A stretch of 64,000 nucleotides of DNA from Planctomycetota bacterium (lineage in GTDB: Bacteria; Planctomycetota; B15-G4; SIAN01), in NCBI GenBank assembly GCA_016795285.1, contig JAEUIC010000018.1:124001-188000 (forward strand), written 5' to 3'. Below are positions 33,388 through 41,579 of the stretch, one piece after another; position 1 is the stretch's first letter; each line of letters opens with the position of its first letter. Made by a program: the position numbers and the translations under genes. Under the pieces are notes generated by a model. The model was not told the DNA's origin, made no database searches, and saw only the letters and a program-made list of their open reading frames with translations.

Positions 33388-34554
33388 ATGCGCGTGCGCG
33401 CCTCCGGTACGTTCCGCCGCTACTCCGTCGACCTGCGCGGGCACGAAGGGGGAGCGCGGCGGCTGCGCGACGACGGCGAGGCGATGGAGAAGCGGCTCCA
33501 GCAGCACCGCTTCCGCTCGATCGATGCGGCGGGCAGCGAAGTGAGCTCGGTCGGCTGGTGCCGCGGCGACGGCACGACCCCGCGCGGCTTCGTCGCCGAG
33601 GAGCAGTGGCTCGGCAAGGTGTTCGGCGCGACGCTGCGCATCGACACCAAGAAGCTGCCGGCGGGCGCGCTGCGCGTGCGCCGCATGGAAGCCGAGGCGG
33701 CCGAGCGGCGCGAAGCGGGCGAGCGCATCCCGCCGGCGCGCCGCCGCGAGATCGTCGAGAAGCTCGAGGGCGAGCTGATGGCGCGGATGGTGCCGTCGAC
33801 GGCGCTCTACGCCGCGTATTGGCTCCCCGAGCGCGGCCAGCTGCTGCTGAACGCCTCGGCCGACGCTGCCAACGTCGCCTTCCGCGCCCTCTTCCGCGAG
33901 ACGTTCGAGCTGGCGCCCGAGCCGCAGCCGACCGCCACGCTCGCCGAGCAGCTCGTCTCCGCGAAGAAGCTCGCCGACCTGGTGCCGGCGATCTTCGTCG
34001 ACGGCGGCGTGGTGGTGATGGGCGACTCGGCCGCCTTCCTCGGCGGCGAGTTCCTGCTCTGGCTCTGGCACTGGTGCGAGACCGAGGGCGGCAAGTTCGA
34101 GCTGCCCGAACTCGGCGAGGTCGGCGTCGCCTTCGATTCGCTGCTCGAGCTCGGCGGCGCGGAGGAGGGGGGCAAGGTGATCGTGCGCGGCGACGCGCCG
34201 ACCCGCTCGACCGAGGCCGCCTCGGCGCTGCTCGCCGGCCGGCTGCCGCTGCGCGCGCGACTGGCGCTGGCGCGCGGCGAGAAGACCTTCGAAGTGACGC
34301 TCTCGGCGGCCTCGCTCGACCTCGAGGCGGTGAAGGTCGCTGCCGAGGCGGAGGAGATCACCGACGAGAACCTGCGCGCCGGCGACGAGCAGCGCGCCGG
34401 CTGGCTCTTCGAGCTGTGCGACCTGGTCGACGGGCTCTTCGCCGCCTTCCTCGCGCTGCGCGTGACGCCGCGCTTCGAGGAGAAGGTGGTGCCGGCGATG
34501 CGCGACTGGATCGTCGCGCGCGCCCGCCCGCGCGCCCGCGCCGCGACGCGCTGA
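33388..34554 (+). CDS. RdgC-like recombination-associated protein
   Basis: A 388-residue protein. The mid-region, with LRIDTKKLPAGALRVRRMEAE, PPARRREIVEKLEGELMARM and YAAYWLPERGQLLLNASAD, follows the order of features in RdgC: a basic helix pair, then a beta strand with a conserved aromatic and a Val/Asn-rich strand. RdgC binds double-stranded DNA as a ring and limits RecA action. The opening 30 residues are basic and might be over-extended; ATG at 33475 or nearby is an alternative start. The family call is by eye and should be checked. The gene converges on the Mla-type transporter, with three hairpin repeats between. Confidence 0.55.
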   Translation: MRVRASGTFRRYSVDLRGHEGGARRLRDDGEAMEKRLQQHRFRSIDAAGSEVSSVGWCRGDGTTPRGFVAEEQWLGKVFGATLRIDTKKLPAGALRVRRMEAEAAERREAGERIPPARRREIVEKLEGELMARMVPSTALYAAYWLPERGQLLLNASADAANVAFRALFRETFELAPEPQPTATLAEQLVSAKKLADLVPAIFVDGGVVVMGDSAAFLGGEFLLWLWHWCETEGGKFELPELGEVGVAFDSLLELGGAEEGGKVIVRGDAPTRSTEAASALLAGRLPLRARLALARGEKTFEVTLSAASLDLEAVKVAAEAEEITDENLRAGDEQRAGWLFELCDLVDGLFAAFLALRVTPRFEEKVVPAMRDWIVARARPRARAATR

Positions 34555-34572
34555 ATTCGTCGACCGCGCTCC

Positions 34573-34669
34573 GCGGTCGCCGCAGACCGGCGACCGCCAC
34601 ATCGCGCGGTCGCCGCAGACTGGCGACCGCCACATCGCGCGGTCGCCGCAGACCGGCGACCGCCACATC
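34573..34669. repeat. Three 33-bp tandem repeats, each a hairpin
   Basis: Units begin at 34573, 34606 and 34639. Each contains GCGGTCGCC, a 7-nt loop and GGCGACCGC (9-bp stem), followed by CACATC. One unit differs by a single T. They fill the gap between the convergent RdgC-like gene and the transporter gene. They could act as a strong two-way terminator or represent a REP-like element; no spacers are present. Confidence 0.8.
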
Positions 34670-36292
34670 TCAGCTGCCGGGGTCGCCGAACTCGAAGAAG
34701 GCGAACAGGAAGTGGACGAAGAGCGTCCACAGCGACGCGCCGATCACGGTGCGCGTGACCGCGCGGCTCACCGCGTCGGCGGCGAGCTTCTCGCGCGCGC
34801 CGATGAACCAGGCGATCGCGGCGATGCCGAACGCGCACGCCTCCGACTTGGCGACCACCCACTTCCAGCCCCAGTGGAGCGGGAAGTCCTCGTTCACCAG
34901 CCCGCGCTCGAAGGCGCGCTGCCAGAAGAAGGCGTCGTGGTCGGGATGGGTGAAGAGGAAGACGGCGAGGCCCGCGGTCTTCGCCATCCACCACATGGTC
35001 CAGACCAGGAACGGCATGGCGATCAGCAGCGACCAGACGCCGGCGGTGAGCAGGTAGCGCGACGGCTCGACCCCGAAGCTGCGCAGCGCGTCGAACTGGC
35101 GGGCGTAGACCTTGCCGCCCACGTCGGCGGCGAAGGCGGCGCCGGTGCGCGCGGCGACCAGCAGCGTGACGAGCAGCGGCGCGAGCACGCGGAAGGTCAT
35201 GAAGCCGAGCGCCGAGAGGACGTCGTCGACGAAGAGCGGCTCGGTGAAGCCGCGCCGCGGCATCTTCTCGAACGCGAAGTAGGTCGCCACGAAGCCGAGC
35301 AGCAGGCCGGCGACGCCGACGTAGAGGAAGGCGCCCGGCGACGCCGCGATGCGCAGGTAGTGCAGCAGGTAGCGCACGCCGTAGCGGGCGCGCGGCCACC
35401 ACGGCACGAGGCGCGCCAGCGCGGTCGCGAGGCCGCGCAACGCTTCTCCCGTCCGCTCGAGCAGCCGGCCCACGAGCGGGCGCGGATCGACGCCGTCGCC
35501 CGAGCTGCGATCGGTCGTCACCAGCAGCTTCGCGCGCTCGAGCGCCGTCTCGAGCGGCAGGCGCAGCAGCGTGCGCTCGTCGGGGTCGATCCAGAGCACC
35601 TCGCGCGCGATCCCGCGGAAGGCGTCGAGGTCGTGGGTGACGACGACGGTGGTGCGCGGCCGGTGCGAGTGGGTCGCCGCGATCGTGTCGGCGACGCGGC
35701 GCGCGTTGGCCGGGTCGAGGCCGGTGGTCGGCTCGTCGTAGAGGAGCAGGTCGGGGTCGAGCGCGAGCGTGCGCGCCAGCGCGACGCGCTGCAGCTGGCC
35801 GCCGCTCAAGTGGTGGAGCCGCCCGACCCGCTCGACGCCGAACTCGGCCAGCAGCGCGCGCGCGGCGGCGCGTTCGTCGGTGGCGCCGTGCGGCAGCGGA
35901 CGGCGCGCGCGGTGGCGCAGCGCGAAGAGGACGTTCTCCTCGGGCGAGAGCTCGTCGAAGAGCGCGTGGTTCTGGAACAGGACGCCGACCTGGCCGGCAG
36001 GCGGCGGCTCGCGCAGGAGCTCGGTGGTCTCGAAGCGCAGCTTCCCGCGCGCCGCGAAGCCGCCGACGCCGTCGCGCACCACGCCGGCCAGCAGCTTGAG
36101 CAGCACCGTCTTGCCCGAGCCCGAGGGGCCGCAGAGCAGCACGAGCTCGCCGCGCCGGATGAAGAAGCTCGCCCGCTCGAGCAGCGTCATGCCGCCGAGG
36201 CGGATCGTGAGCTCCTCGGCCTCGATGGCCGGCGACGGCAGCACTTCGAGCGGCGCGGCGCTGGCGGGGTCGGTCGACGGCGTCGAGGTCAT
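34670..36292 (-). CDS. Mla-type lipid transporter: ATPase fused to MlaE-like permease
   Basis: A 540-residue fusion. Residues about 20-270 are an ABC ATPase: Walker A GPSGSGKT, Q-loop VLFQNHALFDELSPEENV, signature LSGGQLQRVALARTLALDP and Walker B LLLYDEPTTGLDP. After a linker of about 70 residues the C-terminal 240 form an MlaE-type permease: hydrophobic segments, then ARTGAAFAADVGGKVYARQFDALRSFGVEPSRYLL, the family's hallmark cytoplasmic region. MlaF and MlaE are normally separate proteins. The ATG is coupled (ATGA) to the MCE-like gene before it. It should move phospholipid or a similar lipid between membranes. Confidence 0.85.
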   Translation of the reverse strand: MTSTPSTDPASAAPLEVLPSPAIEAEELTIRLGGMTLLERASFFIRRGELVLLCGPSGSGKTVLLKLLAGVVRDGVGGFAARGKLRFETTELLREPPPAGQVGVLFQNHALFDELSPEENVLFALRHRARRPLPHGATDERAAARALLAEFGVERVGRLHHLSGGQLQRVALARTLALDPDLLLYDEPTTGLDPANARRVADTIAATHSHRPRTTVVVTHDLDAFRGIAREVLWIDPDERTLLRLPLETALERAKLLVTTDRSSGDGVDPRPLVGRLLERTGEALRGLATALARLVPWWPRARYGVRYLLHYLRIAASPGAFLYVGVAGLLLGFVATYFAFEKMPRRGFTEPLFVDDVLSALGFMTFRVLAPLLVTLLVAARTGAAFAADVGGKVYARQFDALRSFGVEPSRYLLTAGVWSLLIAMPFLVWTMWWMAKTAGLAVFLFTHPDHDAFFWQRAFERGLVNEDFPLHWGWKWVVAKSEACAFGIAAIAWFIGAREKLAADAVSRAVTRTVIGASLWTLFVHFLFAFFEFGDPGS

Positions 36293-37569
36293 GCGTCGTG
36301 CCGCCCTTCGAGCTCGCTGCCCGGTTCGAGCGGCGCGCCGCCGCCCCCTTCGAGGTGGATCACCTGCGCGTCGCGCCGCAGCAGCAGCAGCCGGATCAGC
36401 CAGGCGAGCTCGGGGTTGATCCCCTCGCCCGTCGCGTCGAGGAAGAGCAGGTCGCCGAGCGGATCGAGGAACTCCTGCAGGCGCGCCGAGAGGCGATCGA
36501 CGCGCGCCCGCATCCGCGCGTCGTCGCGCAGCCCGCGCAGCCACGCGGCGAGGTGGGGGTTCTCGGCGACCAGCTCGGCCAGCATCCGCCGCGCGAGCGC
36601 CTGCACCAGCGGATCGTCCTGCACCTGTTCGACGATGCGGCGCAGCCCGTCGCGCAGCTCCGGATCGGCGACGGCATCGCGCGCGATCGCGGCGATCGCC
36701 GTCTCCATCGCGCCGCGCTGCTCGCGCAGGACCGGCAGCGCCTCCTCGTCGACGAACTGCCGCCAGCGCTCCTCGACGCGCACCGGGCGATCCTCGAGCA
36801 CGCGGTCGGCGGCGGCGCGCAGCGCGAAGCTCATCAGCGGGAGGCGATCCCAGAGCTCGCGGCCGATCACCTCGGCCGGCGCGGCGGCGTGGCGCTCGAC
36901 GATCGGCAGCAGCTCCGCGGCGAGCAGTTCGCTCGCCGGCTTCCCGGCGAGCTCGCCCTGCAGCTTGCCGAGCAGCAGGTCGATCTCGCGGCGATGGCGG
37001 GCGAGCGCGTCGGGCAGCTCGGCGGCGATCGCCTGCAGCGCCCCTTCGAGGAGCTCCTCGGCGAGCGGCTCGAGTTCGCGCGCGAGCTCGGCGGCGTGGC
37101 GCGCGCGGAAGAGCTCCCATTCGCGGCGCACCTGCTCCATGCGCGCCGCCGGCAGCAGCGTGCGCACCGCGAAGAGGAACGAGTTGCCTTGCGAGCGGCG
37201 CACGCCGATCGAGCCGGCGAGCGGACGGAACTCGGCGGCGCCCACGCGGCGATCGTCGAGCGCGACGGTCACCACGACCTCCGGCGAGTCGCTCGCGCGG
37301 CGCACGCGGACCACCTCGCCGACGCGCTCGAGCTTGCCGTCGATCGCCGCGACGACGCCGTTGCCGCGCTCGATGGCGGTGCCACCCGCGAAACGGATCG
37401 AGTAGGTGGGGGCCGGCTCGAGCAGCGTGCGCCACATCTCGATCTTGACGTGCTCGATGCGGCCGCGCTGCGCGGGCGAGAGTCCGCCGAGCGCGACCGT
37501 GACGCCGACCGCCGCGGCGAGCCAAGCGGCGGCGCCCATCACCATCTTCGTGCGCATCGGGGAGCTCAT
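36289..37569 (-). CDS. Anchored MCE-like (MlaD-type) substrate-binding protein
   Basis: A 426-residue protein with an N-terminal membrane anchor (MVMGAAAWLAAAVGVTVALGG). Residues about 55-130 (YSIRFAGGTAIERGNGVVAAIDGKLERVGEVVRV) fit the MCE-domain scheme of strand, Gly-turn and G-x-V, though the match is loose. The rest is almost wholly helical, rich in Glu/Arg/Leu, as in long MCE proteins that form helical tubes. It precedes and overlaps the ATPase-permease fusion, the partner an MlaD protein would need. I consider MCE likely from context and shape rather than proven. ATG at 37557 is an alternative start. Confidence 0.6.
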   Translation of the reverse strand: MSSPMRTKMVMGAAAWLAAAVGVTVALGGLSPAQRGRIEHVKIEMWRTLLEPAPTYSIRFAGGTAIERGNGVVAAIDGKLERVGEVVRVRRASDSPEVVVTVALDDRRVGAAEFRPLAGSIGVRRSQGNSFLFAVRTLLPAARMEQVRREWELFRARHAAELARELEPLAEELLEGALQAIAAELPDALARHRREIDLLLGKLQGELAGKPASELLAAELLPIVERHAAAPAEVIGRELWDRLPLMSFALRAAADRVLEDRPVRVEERWRQFVDEEALPVLREQRGAMETAIAAIARDAVADPELRDGLRRIVEQVQDDPLVQALARRMLAELVAENPHLAAWLRGLRDDARMRARVDRLSARLQEFLDPLGDLLFLDATGEGINPELAWLIRLLLLRRDAQVIHLEGGGGAPLEPGSELEGRHDA

Positions 37570-37647
37570 CGCGGGCGATCGTACCGAGGGCGCCCGGCGC
37601 TCGTTCGCGGCGGTCGCTATCGTCCCGCCCGTCGCCGAGGATCCTCG

Positions 37648-38733
37648 ATGGCCGCCCGACCGCTCGCCACGCGCTGCTCGCCGCTCCGTCGCCTCGCGCT
37701 CGTCGCCGGCTGCGCGCTGCTGCTGCTGGCGGCCGCCGGCCGCGACGACGCGGTGACCGCCATCAAGACGCTGGTCGAGCAGCGCCGCTTCCTCGAGGCG
37801 GCGCAGGCGGGCGAGAAGCTGGTGAAGGAGCGCGCCGAGGATGCCGAGGCGTGGCTGCTGCTGGCGCAGGTCCACCTCTCGCCTGACTGGGCGTTCCGGC
37901 GCGACGCACGTGCGGCGTCGGCGGCGACCCGCGCCATGAAGCTCGCCGGCCGGCGGCCCGACATCGTCGCGGCGCTCGCCTTCGCGCGCGCGCGGCTCAC
38001 CGAGTACGACGACGCGCTGAAGCTGATCGGGGAGCTCTGCGATGCGACCCCGCCGAAGGCGAGCGGCGAGCTCCTCTCCGAGCTGCTGGTGCTGCGCGCC
38101 GAGCTGCGGTTGAAGCGCGAGGGCGCCGCGGGCCATGCGGCGGCGCTCGCCGACCTCGAGCGGGCGATCGTCGCCGCGCCGCGCGCCAGCCAGCCGCGCA
38201 TCCTTCGCGCGGAGGCGTGGATGAACGTCGACCGCTACGCCGACGCGCTCGAGGACCTGAAGGTCGCGATCGATCGGGCGCCCGGCAGCAAGGCGGCCCA
38301 CGCGCTGTTGCGGACCGCCTGCAGCCAGCTCGGGCAGCGCGAGGAGGCGCGGCGCCACTACGAGATCTGGAAGCGGCTCAATCGGCTGACCGACAGCGTG
38401 GCCCCCACGAGCGCGCCCGATCTCCTCGAGCGGCGCGACGTGCTGCGCGAGCTCGCCACCCTCAATCCGCGCGACCTCGACCGGCGGCTCGAGCTGGCGC
38501 AGACGGAGCTGCAGCTCGCCGACTACGACGGCGCGCTCGCGACCTGCGAGGCGCTGCTCGGCGTCGCGCCGACCTTCGCCGCCGCGCGCTGGATCCGCGA
38601 GCAGGCGCTGCTGGCGAAGGCGGGGCAGCGGCCGCCACCACCGGTGCCCGCGCCGGCGAGCGACGGCGACGGCGACGGTGCCGGCGACGGTGCCAGCGAA
38701 AGTGCCAGCGACCACGGCGGAGGCGCACGGTGA
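37648..38733 (+). CDS. Exported TPR protein
   Basis: A 361-residue protein with a signal segment (LALVAGCALLLLAAAG; VAGC may be a lipobox). At least five tetratricopeptide-like helix pairs follow, for example RRFLEAAQAGEKLVKERAEDAEAWLLLAQ and VDRYADALEDLKVAIDRAPGS. The C-terminus is a Pro-rich then Asp/Gly/Ser-rich disordered tail encoded by a short repetitive GACGGCGACGG tract. CGAGGATCCTCG precedes the ATG. It overlaps the ASPIC/FG-GAP gene by 4 nt (GTGA). TPR plus ASPIC gene pairs recur in Planctomycetota and Acidobacteriota; their role is unknown. Confidence 0.75.
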   Translation: MAARPLATRCSPLRRLALVAGCALLLLAAAGRDDAVTAIKTLVEQRRFLEAAQAGEKLVKERAEDAEAWLLLAQVHLSPDWAFRRDARAASAATRAMKLAGRRPDIVAALAFARARLTEYDDALKLIGELCDATPPKASGELLSELLVLRAELRLKREGAAGHAAALADLERAIVAAPRASQPRILRAEAWMNVDRYADALEDLKVAIDRAPGSKAAHALLRTACSQLGQREEARRHYEIWKRLNRLTDSVAPTSAPDLLERRDVLRELATLNPRDLDRRLELAQTELQLADYDGALATCEALLGVAPTFAAARWIREQALLAKAGQRPPPPVPAPASDGDGDGAGDGASESASDHGGGAR

Positions 38734-40463
38734 ACAAGCGATGGGGGACGGCCGTGGCAGCGGCGCTCGCGGCCTGCTCGGTCGGCGCGGCGAGCGGGCA
38801 GGAGCGCCCAACCTTCGTCGAGCGGCGCGATTGCGGCATCGACTTCGTCCACCAGCGCTTCATGACCGAGGGGAAGAAATACCTGTGCGAGACGGCCGGC
38901 GCCGGCGTCGCGCTGCTCGACTACGACGGCGACGGGCGCCTCGACGTCTACTGCGTGCAGAGCTGCCCGTTGCCGGGCTACGTCGGAGCGGACGCCGAGG
39001 CGCCGCCGCCGATCGACCGCCTCTACCGCAACCTCGGCGGCTTCCGCTTCGAGTCGGTCGGGCCGCTCGTCTCCGTCGCGGTGCGCCAGCCGGACGGCAG
39101 CGTGAAGCGGGTCGAGAAGCCGCTCGGTCTCGACGACGCCCGCTACGGGATGGGGGTGAGCTGTCCCGACGTCGACAACGACGGCGACCCCGACCTCTTC
39201 GTCACCAACGTCGGCCGCGACGCGCTCTACCGCAACGAGGGCGACGGGACCTTCACCGACGTCACGCTCGAGTCGGGCGTCGTCGACGAGCTCTGGAGCA
39301 CCGCCGCCGCGTGGGCCGACCTCGACGGCGATGGCGACCTCGACCTCTACCTCGCCAACTACGCGCAGATCGACTTCGCCGCCTACAAGGTCTGCACGAC
39401 GCGCAACATCGTGAGCTACTGCCACCCCGACACGCTGCGCTCCGCGCCCGATCGCCTCTACCGCAACGACGGCGGCTTCCGCTTCACCGACGTCACCGCG
39501 GCGGCCGGGATCGTCGAGCCCGACGAGGGGGGCAAGGGGCTCGCCGTGCTGCCGTTCGACCAGGACGGCGACGGCCGGCTCGACCTCTACGTCGCCAACG
39601 ACGCCGACGAGAACTACCTCTGGATGAACCGCGGCGGCATGAAGTTCGAGGAGGAGGCGGGCCTCTGGTGCATCGACGTCAGCGGACGCGGCGCCTCGCA
39701 GAGCTGCATGGGCAGCGACCTCGCCGACGTCGACGGCGACCTCGACTTCGACCTCTTCTCGGCCAACTTCGGCAAGGAGCCGAACGTCCTCTACGTGCGC
39801 GGCAAGGACGGCTTCTACGACGACCGCAGCTACCCGAGCGGGCTCGGCGAGCCGAGCTACCTCTTCACCGGCTTCGGCGCGCGCTTCTTCGACTACGACC
39901 GCGACGCCGACGTCGACCTGATGGTGGTGAACGGCCACATCGTCGACAACGCCGAGCTGTTCGACGCGACGCAGACGTTCAAGCAGGTGCCGCACCTCTA
40001 CGCCAACCGCGGCAACGGCACCTTCGAGTCGATCGGGCCGCGCCTGTCGCCCTTCTTCCTCGAGGCGAACGTCGGCCGCGGGCTCGCCACGGGCGACCTC
40101 GACGACGACGGCGACCTCGACGTGGTGGTGCTGCAGAACGGCGCGCCGCTCTCGGTGCTGGAGAACGTCGGCGACCATCCGGGCCGCTGGATCGGCTTCA
40201 AGCTGGTCGGGACAGCGAGCCCGCGCGACGCGATCGGCGCGGTCGTCACCATCGAGTGCGCGGGCAAGAAGCAGGCGCAGCCGCTGCTCGGCACGAGCTC
40301 CTACCTGAGCTTCGGCGACCTGCGGCTCTACTTCGGCCTCGGCGCCGTGGCTGCCGACGCGCCGGTGCAGGTGACGGTCCGCTGGCCGTCGGGGCGCGTG
40401 CAGTCGCAGGCCGATCTCGCGCCCGGCCGCTACCACCGCATCGAGGAACCGCCGGCGAAGTGA
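38730..40463 (+). CDS. Secreted CRTAC1-type FG-GAP/ASPIC-UnbV protein
   Basis: A 577-residue protein with a signal peptide (AVAAALAACSVGAASG). Seven calcium-binding D-x-D-x-D-G-x-x-D loops are visible: DYDGDGRLD, DVDNDGDPD, DLDGDGDLD, DQDGDGRLD, DVDGDLDFD, DYDRDADVD and DLDDDGDLD. They mark an integrin-like beta propeller. The last 100 residues (RDAIGAVVTIECAGKKQ, then FGLGAVAADAPVQVTVRWPSG) are the ASPIC/UnbV domain. The protein is extracellular and probably binds carbohydrate or protein ligands. It starts at GTG overlapping the TPR gene, so the two are co-translated. Confidence 0.9.
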   Translation: MNKRWGTAVAAALAACSVGAASGQERPTFVERRDCGIDFVHQRFMTEGKKYLCETAGAGVALLDYDGDGRLDVYCVQSCPLPGYVGADAEAPPPIDRLYRNLGGFRFESVGPLVSVAVRQPDGSVKRVEKPLGLDDARYGMGVSCPDVDNDGDPDLFVTNVGRDALYRNEGDGTFTDVTLESGVVDELWSTAAAWADLDGDGDLDLYLANYAQIDFAAYKVCTTRNIVSYCHPDTLRSAPDRLYRNDGGFRFTDVTAAAGIVEPDEGGKGLAVLPFDQDGDGRLDLYVANDADENYLWMNRGGMKFEEEAGLWCIDVSGRGASQSCMGSDLADVDGDLDFDLFSANFGKEPNVLYVRGKDGFYDDRSYPSGLGEPSYLFTGFGARFFDYDRDADVDLMVVNGHIVDNAELFDATQTFKQVPHLYANRGNGTFESIGPRLSPFFLEANVGRGLATGDLDDDGDLDVVVLQNGAPLSVLENVGDHPGRWIGFKLVGTASPRDAIGAVVTIECAGKKQAQPLLGTSSYLSFGDLRLYFGLGAVAADAPVQVTVRWPSGRVQSQADLAPGRYHRIEEPPAK

Positions 40464-40520
40464 GGGGCCGCGCCGCGGCGGGCGGCGAGGCGTCGCCGTC
40501 ACGCGCCGCGCCGCGCCCGA

Positions 40521-41102
40521 TCAGTCGGTCGGCGCCACGGCTTCTGCGGCCGGCCAGCTGCAGTCGCGCAGCCGCGCGAGCGTCATCTCGAACGAGCGCA
40601 CCGGCGGACGGCCCGGCGCGACGAAGTCGCCGACCTCGTGCCACGAGTCGCCTTCGACCACCGCCGTGTAGCGCATCACGCCGGGGCCGGCCGCGATCTC
40701 CCACGAGAAGCCGTCCTCGGTGGGCGTCACCGGGAAGTCGCCGCTGCGACCGTTGGCATACGAGCGCATCGAGAGGCGCTTCGTCTCCGCATCGAAGGCG
40801 AGCACCGCGAAGGCGTTGAAGCTCACGGTGCCGTCGGCCTCGTAGCCGCGCCCCTCGATCACGCGCAACGTGCCGTCGAGCATCGGCCCGACCCGCTCGG
40901 TCTGCGTCAGCTCGTGGCGCTTGCCGTCGGACAGGAGCGTCCACGCCGTGCCGCGCCACTCGCCGTCGAGCCGCTCGAAATGGGCGAGCGCCTTGCGCTG
41001 CGCCGCCAGCAGCGGCGCCGGATCGGGCCGCCCCTGCCAAGCCACCCCCGCGATCGCGCTGCCGACCGCCACCGCCACCGTCGCTGCATGCATCCAACCC
41101 AT
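40521..41102 (-). CDS. Exported DUF1579-like protein
   Basis: A 193-residue protein with a short signal segment (TVAVAVGSAIAGVAWQG). The body HFERLDGEWRGTAWTL, LDGTLRVIEGRGYEADG, NAFAVLAFDAETKRLSMRSYANG and TPTEDGFSWEI follows the lipocalin-like DUF1579 pattern (a start box of L-x-G-x-W and repeated strands). The start at 41102 is chosen for the AGGGAGAGG ribosome-binding site; the upstream Met at 41126 has none. Function is unknown. It converges on the ASPIC gene with 57 nt between. Confidence 0.6.
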   Translation of the reverse strand: MGWMHAATVAVAVGSAIAGVAWQGRPDPAPLLAAQRKALAHFERLDGEWRGTAWTLLSDGKRHELTQTERVGPMLDGTLRVIEGRGYEADGTVSFNAFAVLAFDAETKRLSMRSYANGRSGDFPVTPTEDGFSWEIAAGPGVMRYTAVVEGDSWHEVGDFVAPGRPPVRSFEMTLARLRDCSWPAAEAVAPTD

Positions 41103-41132
41103 CGCCCTCTCCCTCCCTACTCCCACCTCTCT

Positions 41133-41293
41133 CCGCGCGCTGCGTACCCGAAGCCGCGCGCCGCCGTGTGCGGTTAAGACCGCCGTTTTCCCCCCGCCAC
41201 CTGTGCGGATTTGCCCGCCGTTTTCTCCCCGCCACCTCGCGCCCTCGCGCCGCGCGCCGCGCCCCGCGCGCTGCGTACTCGCAGCCGCGCGCC
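41133..41293. repeat. Nested short repeats in a non-coding gap
   Basis: A 30-bp element beginning CCGCGCGCTGCGTAC lies at 41133-41162 and again at 41264-41293 with two mismatches. Between them a 35-bp unit (TGTGCGG ... GCCACC) is tandemly duplicated at 41167-41201 and 41202-41236 and contains a CGCCGTTTTC core. Nothing here looks coding. Confidence 0.7.
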
Positions 41294-41498
41294 CCTCTCA
41301 GCCGCTCGCCACTCACCGCGCCGCCGCCTCCCGCTCCCGCTCACGTGTCCGCGGTTCGAACGGCGGCGCCCCCCTCGTCCACCCCTCGCTCGCGCGATGT
41401 TGGGCTTCTGCTGCGAACGCTGCGGCCTCTGGCCGCAGCCGTTCGCCAGCAGCAAGCCCCGGGAGGGCAGCCGCGCGCCGCGCGGCCTGCCCGGCACG
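41294..41498. other. Non-coding stretch, nothing recognised
   Basis: This is the middle of a 476-nt gap between the DUF1579-like gene start and the stop of the TPR-zincin gene. It is Arg/Ser/Ala-biased in every frame with no ribosome-binding site; I see no RNA gene or protein here. Confidence 0.4.
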
Positions 41499-41579
41499 GG
41501 CGTTCAGCTGCAAAGGCGCCGTGCCACCGCCGATCGAACCGCGTCCCGCGCTCGCGGCGCCTTTGTCAGCTGCAACGCC
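41499..41579 (-). terminator. Large imperfect inverted repeat at the end of the TPR-zincin gene
   Basis: Arm 41499-41521 (GGCGTTCAGCTGCAAAGG and following) is complementary to 41555-41579 apart from two single-base bulges, giving about 23 paired bases around a 33-nt loop. The right arm touches the stop codon of the minus-strand gene. A terminator is the simplest reading; a decayed small mobile element is possible. Confidence 0.55.

Noticed and set aside
34573..34669. CRISPR-like array
   Set aside because: Repeats are directly abutting with no unique spacers and each unit is a palindrome; no cas genes are in the window.
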